Notes: generated by a model not told the origin, from the sequence alone. 64,000 bases of DNA from Voacanga thouarsii (GCA_026120185.1 JANUWF010001281.1:3328501-3392500), one strand, 5' to 3'. Counted from the stretch's first letter, positions 48,033 to 61,162 are shown. Numbers and translations are program-made.

Positions 48033-49791
48033 AAAGTGGATATGATTGTGGTACCTAATGAGAGAAATGAGCTCATGCCTACTAGACTTTTAATGAGTTG
48101 GAGAATGTGCATTGATTATAAAAAACTAAATGAAACTACAAGAAAAGATCACTTCCTACTCCCTCTTATTAATCAAATGTTGGAAATGTTGGCTAGGCAT
48201 ATATAATACTATTTCCTTTTCTAGTTACTTTCAAATTCCCATAACTCTTGATAATCAAGAGATAACAAATTTCACTCACCCCTTCAGGACTTTTGCCTAC
48301 CGACGTATGCCTTTTAGTTTTTACAATGGTCTAGGAACATTTCAAAGGTGTATGATAGCCATATTTAAAAGACTAATTGGTGATATAATGGAGGTATTTA
48401 TGGATGATTTCTATATTTTTGGGAATTCATTTGAATTGTGTTCGAAGAATTTGAAACAAGTACTCCACAGATGTGAGGAAACAAATCTTGTGTTGAAATG
48501 GGAGAAGTGCTATTTTATGGTAAAAGAGGATATTATTCTAGGGAACAAGATCTCAAATAAAGGTTTAGAGGATGATAGAACAAAGATTGAGATCATTGAA
48601 AAATTTCCTCCGCCTTCTTCTAGAGCTATTCGAAGTTTTCTGGGACATGCAAGTTTCAACAGAAGGTTCATAAAGGATTTTGTAAGATTTTCAAGCCTTT
48701 CACTTTTCTATTGGAAAAAGATGCCCCATTTAACTTTGATGAGAAATGCCTTCGGGCCTTCAATAAGTTATAATTTTAATTGACTAAATCTCCCATTTTG
48801 GTCACACCTGATTGGTCTTTACCCTTTGAACTAATGTGTGATGCTAGTGATTTTACAGTGGGTGTAGTCCTTAGGCAAAGATGAGGGAAGAATTTTCAAC
48901 CCATATACTATGCAAGCAAAACTCTCACAGATTCACAAGAAAACTACACTACCATAGAAAATGAGTAGCTTGATATAGTGCTTGTCTTTGATAAATTTCA
49001 CTCTTATCTTGTTCTATCTAAAGTGATTATATACATTAATCATTCCGTATTGAAGTACCTTTTGGCTAAACGGGATTCTAAACCTAGATTGATAAGATGG
49101 ATACTACTTTTGTAGGAATTTAATTTGGAGATTAGAGATAAAAGGGGAGTTAAAAACATGCAACAGATTATTTATCCAGATTGGATAATCCTTATTTAGA
49201 AACGTTGGAAGAAGACGAGATTTATGATACTTTCCCTGATGAGTAGCTTTTATAGATTAATAGTAAAATTACACTTTCTCCTTAGTTTGAAAATTTTGCT
49301 AACTATTTAGCTGCAAAGACTATTCCAAAAGAATATACTTCACAACTAGGAAGAAAACTAAAGTGATTGTGTAAGGAAAACTCTCACAGATGCACAAGAA
49401 GACTACACTACCACAGAAAATGAGTTGTTTGCTATAGTGTTTGCCATTGATAAATTTCACTCTTATCTTGTTCTATCTAAAGTGATTGTATACACAAATC
49501 ATTCTGCATTGAAGTACCTTTCGGCTAAACAGGATTCTAAGCCTAGATTGATAAGATGGGTACTACTTTTGCAAGAATTCGATTTGGAGATTAGAGACAA
49601 AAAGGGAGTTGAAAACCATGTAGTAGATTATTTCTCCAGATTGGATAATCCTCATTTGGAAACATTGGAAGAAGATGAGATTTATGATACTTTTCTTGAT
49701 GAGCAGCTTTTATGGATTAAAAGTAAATTTTCAATTTCTCATTAGTTTGCAAATTTTGCTAACTATTTGGCTGCAGAGATTGTTTAAAAAG
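48033..49791 (+). pseudogene. Athila-like gypsy RT-RNase H fragment
   Basis: Starts within RT: NERNELMPTRLL, WRMCIDYKKLNETTRKDHF. After a frameshift come FAYRRMPFSFYNGLGTFQRC and the catalytic VFMDDFYIFG. Then CEETNLVLKWEKCYFMV, FPPPSSRAIRSFLGHASF and RRFIKDF follow. RNase H follows with SKTLTDSQENYTTIENE and [20 protein letters not shown] (49482-49539), [20 protein letters not shown] and [11 protein letters not shown]. The NLVL.WEKC.FMV and RSFLGHA blocks are typical of the Athila/Tat non-chromovirus lineage. The N-terminus is lost at 48032 and the C-terminus (integrase) at 49791. It has several stops and frameshifts, and the RNase H part is duplicated. Confidence 0.85.
48917..49791 (+). repeat. 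Tandem duplication of the RNase H region (459-bp unit)
   Basis: CTCTCACAGAT(T/G)CACAAGAA at 48922 recurs at 49381. GAATTTAATTTGGAGATTAGA recurs as GAATTCGATTTGGAGATTAG, and TTTTGCTAACTATTT at 49292 recurs at 49751, always 459 bases on. Unit 1 (48917-49375) has stops (GAGTAG, TTGTAG, GAGTAG). Unit 2 (49376-49791) is open for 106 codons. Unit 2 ends at the A2 LTR start. Confidence 0.85.
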
Positions 49792-50642
49792 TGTAAAACC
49801 ACACCTAAACCTACCCTAGAATTAGACGGATGGGATACATTTTACAACATATTACATAAAAATATATTTATTAGATGAATTTTATGCCTTAAATTTGTTA
49901 TATTTTGGTTATAATGTTTATTTGTGCTTGTTAAGTATTGATGGTAATTAAGGAATTTTACCTGAGGATGAATTAGGAAGAGACTTGAGATTTAGAAAGG
50001 AAGAGAATTAGGTTGGGAAAATAAGAACAAGAATTAATGTGGTTAAGTGGTTAGAGCTTTGTGATTAATTCCTAAGGTCTTGAGTTCAAATCCCATCAAC
50101 TAAGTATTATTTTTAATTATCCTAACTAATGTTTGAATTTTTCTTCTTGCATTCAATGAAATTAGGAATGTTGTCTTGGGGAAGAAACAACGTAAATATT
50201 CTAACCATGTGATCTTGTCCTAAAAGAAAATCTAGGGGAGTTTTAATCTCCAACATCTTAGCAATCCATGACCTAGCCTATTTGAATTTAAAATATACCT
50301 ATTTCTTTAATTCTTCTAATATCCTTATAAAATGTCTTGGATAATCTTGGACTTGAATTTTTGAAAGAAAATTCCAGCTCTTGGGAGGATAGATGACCGA
50401 AATATAGGAGGGAAAATAGCTAGTTGTTTTCTAATTAATTAAATCACCATAGTTTCCTCTCCAAAGAACTATATTTTGCTTGTTCTTCTTTTGCTACAAA
50501 ATTGGAATTTTTTTAAGCTCTTCCTCTTGGCTGGATTTTCAAAAAAATGCATCACATTTACCAATTCTTTTCTTACCAATAAACAACCATTTCGTGTAAG
50601 TAGGAAGCTGAAAATTCCTTGGAAATTTGCAGCTATTATGGC
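49792..50642 (+). mobile_element. Left part of LTR 'A2'
   Basis: Starts TGTAAAACCACACCTAAACC, parallel to TGTGAAACCCCAACT and AGTGAAACCCCACCT at the starts of the two LTRs of 54854 (minus) and 61163. It includes the tRNA-like segment, then ATAGGAATGTTGTCTTGGGG-like blocks (compare 61490). The end, AGCTGAAAATTCCTTGGAAATT, matches A1 at 68-90. It is interrupted at 50642 by a solo LTR. Non-coding. Confidence 0.75.
50039..50098 (+). other. tRNA-like A-box/B-box segment in LTR A2
   Basis: GTGGTTAAGTGGTTAGAGC resembles a tRNA D arm (A box). TTGAGTTCAAATCCC resembles a T arm (B box). It lies 247 bases from the LTR start. The anticodon stem of this copy is imperfect. Confidence 0.5.
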
Positions 50643-53600
50643 TGTAACACCCCACTACCTAGGCCCAACAGGGTCGGGGATATCGCCCCGTCCAAAGGAC
50701 AAAGGGTCTTTATAACTAGGTCACACAAACGAAAATAAAACAAGACTTTAAAAATTAAAACTTATTACAACCCAAAAATTCAAGAACCAAACCAAAATAA
50801 ATTGTTCACTGTCATCTCTCAAAGCAACATATAAAATAAACAACAAGAGTCTTCAAGCAGACAACATTCTAGCTACTTATCCCCACAGTAGGTTTGACCT
50901 GAAACATGGCATAAAAGGTGATGAGATAAAAATATCAGTAAGTCTGTGTGTGCTTTGAGTGTTTCAGGTAAAATAGTTTATGTATGCAAGTTGTAAAAAC
51001 TTCATAAGAAAATGTCTTGGCAAGCATTAGACAATGTTAAAAATAATGAGTGGCATTTTGCTTTTCCAACCGTACATGTGCACAATAAAATCAACCACTC
51101 GAAAGGGCGACCATGGGTTACCACATGTTGGGCCCCATGATCATACAACGGTCAGAATGCCACACTTTGTGCAGACTGACAAAAGGTAGGTGTACGGTCT
51201 ACCGGGTAAGATACTCCTCATTCTCTACATCCAAACATACTGGTTGTCCATTCGGAAACACACAGTCCACATGACTGAAACTTGCTAGCTTAGACCAGCA
51301 TGACTAAGTAGTACTGTCGCTTCTCCAAGTTGAGTTCATCTTCTGGAGGAGGCCTCCTGCTAGAAGACTTGCTCTTGCTCTTCAAAACTAGTACTACTAG
51401 CCTACCCTTATTAAATACTCAATGTTGATTGTCCCACTTGGGAGAAAATTAATAAAACATTGCTTTATTTGGAAATAGCAATTAAGGGTTTCTAAAGTCC
51501 GTGTCAAAATTGGTTTTAGAAATAGTTTTGTGTTTGAGCAAAACTGCTTGATGATTTTCAAATAATTTGTTTGACTGAAATAAGAAAGGAAACAGTCCTT
51601 TATTGCCTTTACAAAATGAGTGTTCACACACTTCGCATTTGGCTTGCCATAGTAACCTTTTTACAGCAAATAAGTGTTATGCAGGAGCTTACCTGATCCT
51701 TTGCTTGAGCTAATTCAAAGATCTTCCAAAACTGACCTAACCCCGCCTAGGGTAAACACAAGCCATAATTAAACTCAAGCCAAATTCGCTTCTATAAATA
51801 ATCCTAGTTCAACTTATTACGATCATGACCCAAATGTCATAAGCTTAAAGGCTAGATGGTAAAAGGGTTTTATAAAATAAAACTAGCTTGATAATAAAAT
51901 AACTAGGGATTGTGAAATAATTACTAATAAGTTATAGGTTCAAATATAATCTTTGTTATTAATAAATAAACTAGGGTTTATTTGATGAAGGGTTCTAAGT
52001 CTTAAAAATAATAAATTATTACTAATCTCTCAATTAATAATTAGTGGATCGAAAATAATTAGTAAATAAAATTAATAGTGAATTTTATTAATTTTTTATC
52101 ATAATGTAATAAATAAATTTTAATAGTATTTATGAATATATGACCTATAAGATTAATATTTTACCTATTATGATTATTTATATAAAAGGGCCTTATTTAT
52201 TGTTATTACTATATATATTATTTTTATATATTATTTTTAATAGAAGATATCATTTATTTAGCTAAAATCTCACTATTTCATTTAATAATCCAACTCTCAA
52301 AGCTTCCTAGGATTTTTGAAATTATTGGAGAAAAATATAGTATTAATTTTTATCAATGTATATTGATAAAAATTGGCTAACTTAAATAGTTTAGGATCAA
52401 CAAGGTCATGATCATAATTTTCCTATGGCTAACAAGAATCATGAACATAAACTCCAACACCAATAAACAAACCATTCAATTCATGAATAAAGGCATAAAT
52501 CTATATCTACCATCACATGATCCAAACTTCATTAAGCATAATCATATTCATGACTTCAACAAGAATACAAGAACACAAAACCCTATTCACCAAAGGTGAC
52601 ATAATATCTAGCATGCTTAACCATCCAACTTACTCAAGACATGAAAAACATGCATCGATCCACAAGAAATACTACAGCACTTAATCATGGCAAAACTTCC
52701 ACATACTCCAATCTCAACTCCTTCATACACAAGCATATACTCAATCCCCAAACATCATCTATCCTTTTCTAACAACATCTAGGAGACATGATTTTAGAAT
52801 TAAGGAGGGGGTTAAAGAGAAATACTTGGTTGATAACAATCTTGTTGAAGATCCAAGGAGATCCACACGCGAATGGGGCTGATTTGTCCAAGGAAGAAGA
52901 AGAACAACGGCCATGGTTGAAACAACCATTTTGGTCAAGAGAGAGAGAGAGAGAATATTAGTACATTATATTAAAGATTGAATAGAAAAGAAGAATGATC
53001 AAAATCATTCTTGGTTACCTTGAGAGAGTTCTTGAATCTTCAAGAAAAATTCTGGTTTTTTATCCGATAGCAGAATTTTGTTTTCAATGTTTGATGTTAG
53101 AAAATATAGAAATGGTCTCTAGAGGGTGAGTATACGTGATCTGGAGTTTTTGGAAGGGATTGGAGGTGTTTGGAGTGGTCTTAGGCTTGGAGAATGGTGT
53201 TGTGTGTTCTTGGTGTTCTTGGGGAAATAGAGAGAATAAAGAGAAGGCTGGATGAAATTTGCTAAAGGATGTTGGCCAAATGGTTAGAGGAATTATTGTG
53301 ATTGGATTTTCAGATTAGGAGAAAGAGGGAAAGCTGGTTGTTTGAAATTCAAATGGAGTAATTCATGGAGTGCATTAAGGTAGTAGATATGGTAAGAGTG
53401 GTTTGGTTGATGAAGATTCTTGGAGCTGTTATGGCCGACTGGTTTTGTTGAAGTTTTGCTGAGATGATGAGGTTTGCAAGAGCTATAGGGTGGTCGAAAT
53501 TTTGAGTGTAATGGTGGGAGGATTTTTGGTTGTTTGAAGCCTAATCCATGGAAGTTTTCATGGAGCAATTTGCTAAAATTTTGAATTCCAATTGAAAGCT

Positions 53601-54854
53601 TGATTGTAGTGATTTAAGGAGTGATTTAAGGAGTGGTTATGGTGTTCATTTGTGTAGATCAATGGAGAAGGGTGATGAAGTTCAGTTCATGGCTGACTAA
53701 GGTTATTTTCACAGAAAGTTGAAGTGATTTTCGGATAAGGTTGAAGAGGGAGCAAGGTTGGAGTTTCTGGTTGTTCGTTCGAATGGTTTGCTAGAATTAT
53801 TGTGCAGATTTTTTTGCAATGTTCCAGCCAACTTGCAGAAGGTTTGAAGGGGTATTGGAGGGTCCTTTAAGGCTGGTTTCCAGCCTTCTTTATGGAGGAA
53901 AGATAAAGATGAATTACTGGTTTGAAGGCTAGAAGAAACAGCTTAGTTTTTGGACTGCTAAGCTGAGAAACTGTCCAAGTTTTTTTCCTGGTTTGCACAG
54001 CTTTGTGCAGTCTGATTTTTTGCCAAAGGTTTCAGACTTCAAGATGAACAAATTAGCTATTTTTCTGGTAGTATTTGAGTGAGAAAAATGGCTGAAGTTT
54101 TGAAAGATAGACTGGTCAATGAAGATGGAAAATTTCCAGACTGCTACCATAAAGAAGATGAATACTTATGGAGTGGAGTTTGAAGGTTCAACCATGGAGA
54201 TTAATTCTCTTGGGAACCCTCCTTAACTCCTTCCCCATTTCTAGCCAATACTATATCCTCTAAGAGTCATTTTTGAGATTCCAAGGTTAATGAACCTTGC
54301 TGGATTTTCTGGAAATAAAAATGGCCTTGGGATAAATTCAACAACTTAATTGATAAAGGATTATGGTAAGCTAGAGAGTAGAAGAACATGAATCCCTTAA
54401 GAATTCTTGTAGGGCATAAGAATAGGATTAGGACATTCCCGTCATATCTTCCCTAGGACAACACTCCTAGTTCTACTTATGGAATACAAAGGCCGAAAGT
54501 CCAACCTTAAACAAAATAAAATTTAATCATACTAAAACTTAAATGATGGGATTTGAACTCAGGACCTTAGAGATTAATTCCAAAGCTCTAACCACTAAAC
54601 CACAACAACTCTTGTTTTTATTTTCTCTCCTAAATATTCTTCCTATTTACTCCTCAAGCTATCTCTCTATTCTCACTTCAAGCAAAATTACCACTTTACT
54701 CTTCCTACTCAATAAGCACAACTTAAACCTTCTAGACTATAAATCACAATTCCAAAGCACATATAAATCATTCAAATATATATATTCATGCAAGAAAATG
54801 TGATATGCATCCCGACCCCCTTACTCTATGGTTGGTTTTAGTTGGGGTTTCACA
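50643..54854 (-). mobile_element. 4212-bp solo LTR, antisense, with intact TSD
   Basis: Plus-strand ends are TGTAACACCCCACTACC and GGGGTTTCACA. The flanks are ATGGC on both sides (50638-50642 and 54855-54859), an exact 5-bp TSD. Removing it rejoins the host LTR A2 to match A1 (CTAGCATAGCTTCTACAAACC at 102-122). In sense (minus) direction it is colinear with 61163-64000. There is no pol, PBS or PPT inside, so it is a solo LTR left by LTR-LTR recombination. Frames within it are not genes. Confidence 0.9.
54544..54603 (-). other. tRNA-like A-box/B-box segment in the solo LTR
   Basis: On the minus strand: GTGGTTTAGTGGTTAGAGC (D-arm-like), then a 5-bp anticodon-type stem TTGGA/TCTAA closing the 7-base loop ATTAATC (anticodon position TAA, U33 present), then CTGAGTTCAAATCCC (T-arm-like). 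It lies 251 bases from the LTR's sense start. The acceptor stem and T stem are poor, so this is not a functional tRNA gene. Confidence 0.55.
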
Positions 54855-56465
54855 ATGGCTTCACCAAACAAAAAAATTTTCTAGCAAACTACCAATTGTT
54901 TTAGCCATGGAAATTGAGCAATCAATCCATACATAAGACCATCTAAAGTTCTCTTCTTTCTTCTTCAAGTTGACGGCTAGAAAACCACCATTAATAGACC
55001 TTGAAACACTCCTACTTTATAGCTGCAAATCCATTCAAAATAATTCAACCTGTTGCTAACAAATCATCCTAGATTCTATGAGTTCTTATAGTTAAATTCC
55101 AGAATTTTTTTTTTCCAACTTGTATAGCAATGGAGAAACCCTATTTCTTTTTCAATTCCCTTCATCATTTTGGCCACCTTGAAACCATGGTTGAACATCT
55201 TGTCTTTTTCATCAACCTTGGCCATTAGAACTCCATTAAACCACCTCAAACCTCTTCTAACTTCACTCCATTCAAAACTTTTTAAACTTGAAAATTAAAT
55301 CTCATCTTTTGTTCCTTTAAACTCTCACCTAACTATGCTAGTAAAACCAGAATTTTACTCCTCTTGTATAGCCATTTTTCAGACAACATTAAGGCTAGAA
55401 TAATCCTCCATTTCATAACCAAGACTTAGCTAAACTAGCAAACCACCATTGAAGGCCTAGAGACCTTCAAGAAGAAATCACCATTCGCAAATCCTATACC
55501 TCAAAAACCTCCACTTTTCTCTTATTTGGAAATTCAAATTAGCTCTAGTCTCTCTCTCTCCCTTAGATAATCAAAACTCTCCCTTCTAGCAAGGCCATTC
55601 GGCCATCACTCACCAAAGCACACTCACCTTCTTCTCTCAACTTCCTCTTGTGTTACAAGAACACTAAGAACACTTACTACACTTCTTCAACCTTTAGTCA
55701 CTTCTAATCATCCCAAATCGCTCCAAATATCTCAAATCAACTAGGATTCAATCTATACTCACCCTTAGTATTCTCCATAACACTAAAACAACCAAAGTTG
55801 ATCCTTCTTTCGAATCAAACAAATTTTATTTGTTCAAGATAAGAAGAACACCAAAAATGTAAAATAGGTTCAATCATCTTATTCTTCTTCTCTTCTTCAT
55901 CTTCTTTTCTACACAATCTTAATCTTTCCCACACACACACTCTCTCTCTTGGCCGATCTATTAGTGGCCACCCTTGAACAACCTCAATCATTAGAGGACT
56001 CATCAAAGCACACAAGATTCTTTATTTGACAAGACAACACCTTCGACTCCAACGATCATCAAACAAGTATTTTTGCTATAACATTCTTATTTTTGAACTC
56101 AAGACTATTAGATGATGAAATTGATATGTTGATTTAATATTGTTGGGATGGAGATATGCATATGGGTATGAAGAGAATAATCTTAAGACATGAAGATCGA
56201 AATGGGTATTGAGGCTTATGAATTATTGTTAGATTATGATTTGAGATTTAGGATCATTATATGTTCAGCGATACATTGTGATTTGAGGCTTTATATCACT
56301 AGTATGGATGTTTTGATGAATGATGGAGATTTTACCACCATTGCTTTGCTTATACTCCTATGATGTTATTTTTTATACCAACTACCTTGCTAATATTATT
56401 ATTAGTATAGTACCACTCTTGTTGTGATAAAGACTATTGCAAGTCTATTTTTGCACAAATCAACA
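54855..56465 (+). mobile_element. Right part of LTR 'A2'
   Basis: Colinear with A1: CTAAAGTTCTCTTCTT at 54945, CTTGAAACACTCCTACTTTA, CACTCTCTCTCTTGGCCG at 55937, ATTAGAGGACTCATCAAAGC, TCATCAAACAAGTATTT. It then continues to TTTATATCACTAGTATGG, where A1 has its B insertion. It ends at a LINE 3' end (56466). The LTR 3' terminus is not found in this window. Confidence 0.7.
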
Positions 56466-57310
56466 TTTTATTTATTTTTTTTCAATGAAAATGTACAGCA
56501 TATTAATCATCAAAAGGAAATATGTACAATAAGTTAGTTAGGGCCTTGGTAAGGCGCCTACTAGTTCAGCTTACATAACACTCAAAAATGTTCAAAACAT
56601 GAGGGTACAAAGTGAAGACAACTCTGTACATATGCATTTTGATCCTTGTTGCAACATCTCTCGATTGGCAAGTGTGGTTGTCAAAGAGCATGTGGCTCCA
56701 AGTTGTCCAGATATAGTAGAACGTAGCACACAAAGTAGTGGACTTGGCTTTAGCCATCCAGCTTGATCCTCAGTTCTGTCGTTTGAACCATTTTCGGTAG
56801 GCAGTCAGCGAATTCATAGCCCATGGCAGTCGTAACCATGCCTGAATGTCGGTCCATACAGCCTTTAAGAAAGCACACGCAAAGAACAAGTGTCGGGCAG
56901 ATTTTGACTTAGCTCTGCACAGGAAACATAGGATATCTTTGACCTGAAATGGTAGAGTGTCCTTTGTTTTCAGACAGCCCTTGAGATAGAACCACAAAAT
57001 GAAAAAATGCTTCAATGTGAGTCCTTGGTTGCACACAGTCCGTGCCCACAGCACTCTTGGGCTATGGTGACGGAAGTAATCATACGCACGCCATGTACTC
57101 AGTCGGGTCCCTATCGCCCAAGAAAGCGGGGTCGTGGCTGCACAGTTTCGATCCCATTCCTTATCAAGTATTACGTCCCTAATAGAAAGAAGCCTTCTAA
57201 ATAAGGGAGATTGTGAAGAGTGTTTCTCCACATCCCATATGGACAATTCATTCATATAGTAGTGCGAAACCCATCTGACCCACAGTGTTTGCTTTTCTAA
57301 GTGAATATAT
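56466..57310 (-). pseudogene. 5'-truncated LINE, ORF2 C-terminus (zf-RVT domain)
   Basis: The minus-strand frame of about 180 usable codons shows LWVRWVSHYYMNELSIWDVE, LLSIRDVIL, then a region with RVLWARTVCNQGLTLKHFFI, LWFYLKGCLKTKD, CFLCRAKSKSARHLFFACAF and AVWTDIQAWL. This is the zinc-binding RVT domain (PF13966-like) at the end of plant LINE ORF2 proteins, with the Cys/His set C.LC...S..HLFF.C. It is followed on the minus strand by a non-coding tail ending TCATTGAAAAAAAATAAATAAAA, a poly-A-like 3' end. The 5' end is lost near the microsatellite, the usual 5' truncation. A target duplication was not found. Confidence 0.75.
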
Positions 57311-57321
57311 AGGTGTATGAC

Positions 57322-57391
<70 letters not shown>
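57322..57391 (+). repeat. (TA)n-(TG)n compound microsatellite
   Basis: TA units at 57322-57338, then about 24 GT units at 57342-57391. On the minus strand they extend the LINE frame with Thr-His and Ile-Tyr runs that are not part of the protein. Confidence 0.9.
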
Positions 57392-57397
<6 letters not shown>

Positions 57398-60300
57398 CCC
57401 ATATTTTAATGATCGATTGGCCACTACTTAGGATAGGATGAGAATTTATATCAATGGCTAGAACAAAAGATGATCGGTAAAATGAGATGAATATTTTAGT
57501 ATAATAATATCTTGTCGGGACCTAAATGTAATTAATGGATTTGTTCTACCCGTATCCTAAATATTTGGAAGGCTACTATTATTAACAAAATAAGAATTTG
57601 AGGGTACACTAAGAATAGAAACTAATCAGTGCAATGAAACACACATTTTGGTGTGATTTATGCTATCCGGGTTATCGGGGGCATTTTCGTTATTTTGACC
57701 GCTTCCGCGGCTTCCTGCAAATTTGACCAAAATAAGAATGAATTAAAGAATTTAAGTATTACCAATGGATTCAGTAAAATTTTTGGAGTTGAATGGTGAA
57801 GTAAAATATTTTTTCATTCCAGACCTAATTTTGGCCATTTTTGAGAAAAATTAGAAATGCAGGTAAAACATAGACATATGGCGCTATGTGATTGGTGGAT
57901 ATGGACATATGTCACATTATGAGAGGTTGTATGAGATTTCATACGAGATAAAGCTTATCAAATAAGTTTTACAAAATAAAAAATATGGTGGACAAATGAA
58001 ATTGTGACACGTGGCGGATAGCCCCAGAATTTGTGACCAAATGGTCACCAATTAGGACCAAGAATGGAGGTTAGGAGCTGAAAAACAGCCAGATTTTGTG
58101 CATCAGTAGTAGGGAAAGAAGAGAGAAAGTAAAGGAAAGAAAAGCTAGAGAAAAATAGGGAGGAAAAAGAAAAATGAGAGAGAAAGAAATATGTGTGTGT
58201 GTTGTTGGAGTTCTTAGAGAAAAATCAAGCCAAGACATCCCACATACAGGGTAAAAGTCTATGCTTCATGAATTAAAGTTATAGATCTCATTACGGTGAT
58301 TATATTGATATGAATTTTAACATGAAAACATAATTTTCATGTCTTGATTTTGGATCAAAGCTAGGGTTTGTGAACTTTCATGTATGAACCTTGTATATGC
58401 TTATATAAGTGCCGGCTGCCTAAGGGTTTTTAAATGATGTTTTGTGTGAAGAAGAACTGAATAATTATGGTGGCTTAAAGGGTTGTTTCCAATTGAGGAG
58501 ATGATGGTCAAAGTAGAGTGAAAAAGGAATTTACTTAGTCGGAAAAATGGATTATACTAGCCTTTGATTAGAAAAGATGAATTTATGTTGAATAAGTGTG
58601 ATTCTTGTGAGATATTGGAATTTGTAAATCACATATTTAAAGATGATTTGAAGAAAAATTGAATGAATTAATGGTTCCAAGATGTTAAAGACTAAATAAG
58701 AATAAAGGAAAGCAAGAATAGTAAAATTGAGGTAAAACTACTGGGGCTTTTTTTGCCCTGTTTTATTTTACGAGAACCAGAACTCTAAAAATGTCCAAGA
58801 AAGAATTAAATTTAAGAGTCTTACAATCATTTTGGTGTATCGTAGAGCCAAATTGGAGCTGTGAATTGAATGTCATATGCAAAACAAAATCATGTGTCAA
58901 GTAGTGAAATTCTAGAAAAATGAGTCCGAAAATGGATGAACTTAAGGATGATGAATTGTGTGATTTTAGATATAATAAATGGGAAATATGAAGTGAATCC
59001 CTTGTATATGAAGGGATAAAGGATGTGGGAAAAGGATAATGAAAGAATTGATCAAACGACGAAAAAATGAAGTGAACGAAAGTTGAACGTTTTCCTTAAC
59101 CATCGGCCCCGTTGGCTAAACATCAGTTAGACGTCGGCTAACTGTTGGGCACGTTAGCTAGGTGCCGGCTACCTATCGGGCACGTCGGCTATTTTTCGAC
59201 CGAACACGATTTGACCCGAAAACGATGTTTGATGTAGGTTTGTCGGTAAACGGCCAACAGAACATTGCAAACGGTGGAAATGATGGTTGAACAGCCGTAA
59301 ACGGAAAGAGTTTAATTAGGACACAAGGTAAGTCCCTTTGATTTCTAAAACCTTTTGAAAGCTAGCATGCTTCACTTTTCCATAAAATTCTATGTTTTAT
59401 ACCGTTCTGGAAATCCTTGAATATGCTTAAGGTTTATCTGAGCAAAATATCTTTTATGCCATTTTGGGCTTGAATGAACTTCATAATTGGCTTGGAAACC
59501 TTAAAGGATTATTAGAGCATGAATTTTGTAAATTTAGTTATTTTGGATTAAATACTTGGGATTTTCAAAAAATAGTGATTTTTAGAATCGAGTATTCATA
59601 AATTAACTGAAATTATCTTATTGAAACATTTTATGGAAACGTGTTTGGAAACTTTGAATTTAATCCTCTCTTGGGATTAGAATTTTGGAAATTCTTGAAA
59701 TGAGTTCCTTTTTTAATCGGGTATTTGGAAAATGATCCAAATGTCCTTATTGGAATGTTTATGAAAACTTTTGGAATCAGGTATACGGTAAATAATTGAA
59801 ATACCCTTATTGGAACTTTTGTGAATACTTTTCAAATCGGATAAGGGTAAGATGACCCGAATACCCTCAGAAAGTGTCTTGCAATTGGGTATGGGTAAAA
59901 TGACCTGAATACTCTTGGAAAAAACTTTTGTGATCTAGTACTGGGAAAATGACCCAGATACTCTTGGAAATATATTTTGATGTGTGAACAGAACTCTTTA
60001 TCTTGTTTCAACATGATTTTGGAAAATAATCTCTCGTGATGAGATCGACTTTTGGAAAACGATCTTTTGATCCCTTAAATTGTTTTATTTATCAGATGTG
60101 CCATGGAATGAATTGATTGGCTCTACGAAGTCTCTGTGAATGATGATCTAACTTGTGAGTCAGTTGGATCAAATTCTGGAAAATGTTGTTTTGCCCCAAA
60201 AATATTTTGATTTAAAAATCCTACGAGATTAGAAAACCTTCTGGCCTGATCAGTCAGAGGGGGTAAGTATTGTTAACGTTGAGTGCTCAGCAAGGAATTG

Positions 60301-61162
60301 ATCTTTGTACTAGCTTATGTTAGAGGTAGATGACCCCAAGTAACCTAGCTTGTTCTAGGGATTATCTTACTCCAAACAAGGCGACAGGACATGGAGATGA
60401 GTCGTCCTGGCTTGCCGTTTAACACTTGTCAATTATCGCGTTGTGGGCGCTTCTTATTTTTGAGTCATTCGCTGGATGCTGGGCAGGGACACTCGGTGCG
60501 TTTGACTCCTTGCCACCTTAATGGTGATTGACGTTAGGATTAGGACCCCTGACTTATGGTGGCAAGTAAAATATTGTGTGCTGCGATACATTAGGTGTGC
60601 TGCGGTATACCTGAGCAGAAGTACGCTGTGATGTACTCATTCTGGCAACGCACGATTGAGTATTGGAGGCTGCAGTCTCAGTACAATGATACGTGGTGCT
60701 GAAGACAAGGACTGCAAGACTTACATACAAGCCGACCTTCTGTTGGAGAAGTGCCTATGATTTGAAAATTTTGGGGAAATGATTTGAAATTAAAATACAA
60801 TTTTTCAAAAATGATTGAGTTCTGAATAAACTCTTCATTTTAGTGTTTTAAAATTATATCCAATGAACAAATGATATGCTATACCACAAAAGTTTTATGT
60901 ACTCTATCTTTTTGATAAAGCACTAGCACACACGGGACTGACTAGGTGATTTTCCACTCACATGTGTCTTTATCTTATCCTTTTGTAGGATCCGGAGTTG
61001 AGCGGGCCTACAAAAAGAGAACAATACCACAGTGACAGCTGAATGTTTCTCTTTTGGATAATGTACCTTGCTACTGATGTTAAATGGAAATTTTCATGTG
61101 TGAGATTCTTTGTTATATATGTGCATGTGACCATCAGTATGGGTTGTTGTATGGATCTGGAC
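57390..61162 (+). mobile_element. Long gypsy-type LTR, 3' part cut by the next LTR
   Basis: Starts TGTAATATCCCATATT. It contains an agag-rich block (58110-58200), a GC-rich repeat patch near 59100-59215 (CGTCGGCTA, GGGCACGT units), the AATCGG minisatellite, and the family block GTTGAGTGCTCAGCAAGG at 60278, then a GTGTGCTGCG(A/G)TA duplicated unit at 60577-60610. At 61163 another LTR begins, before the expected AAAGACCCC...TGTTACA terminus. No coding sequence. Confidence 0.65.
59715..59980 (+). repeat. Minisatellite, five units of about 50-60 bp
   Basis: Units begin AATCGGGTATTTGG, AATCAGGTATACGG, AATCGGATAAGGGT, AATTGGGTATGGGT and ATCTAGTACTGGG. Each contains AAATGA(C/T)CC(A/G)AAT and ends near CTTTTGTGA or a decayed form of it. 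Confidence 0.75.

Noticed and set aside
50039..50098. Functional tRNA gene
   Set aside because: D-arm-like and T-arm-like boxes are present, but there is no paired acceptor stem and the T stem is poor. It is described as tRNA-like only.
57311..57402. N-terminal Thr-His and Ile-Tyr repeats of the LINE frame
   Set aside because: They come from the adjoining GT and TA microsatellites and are not part of the LINE protein.
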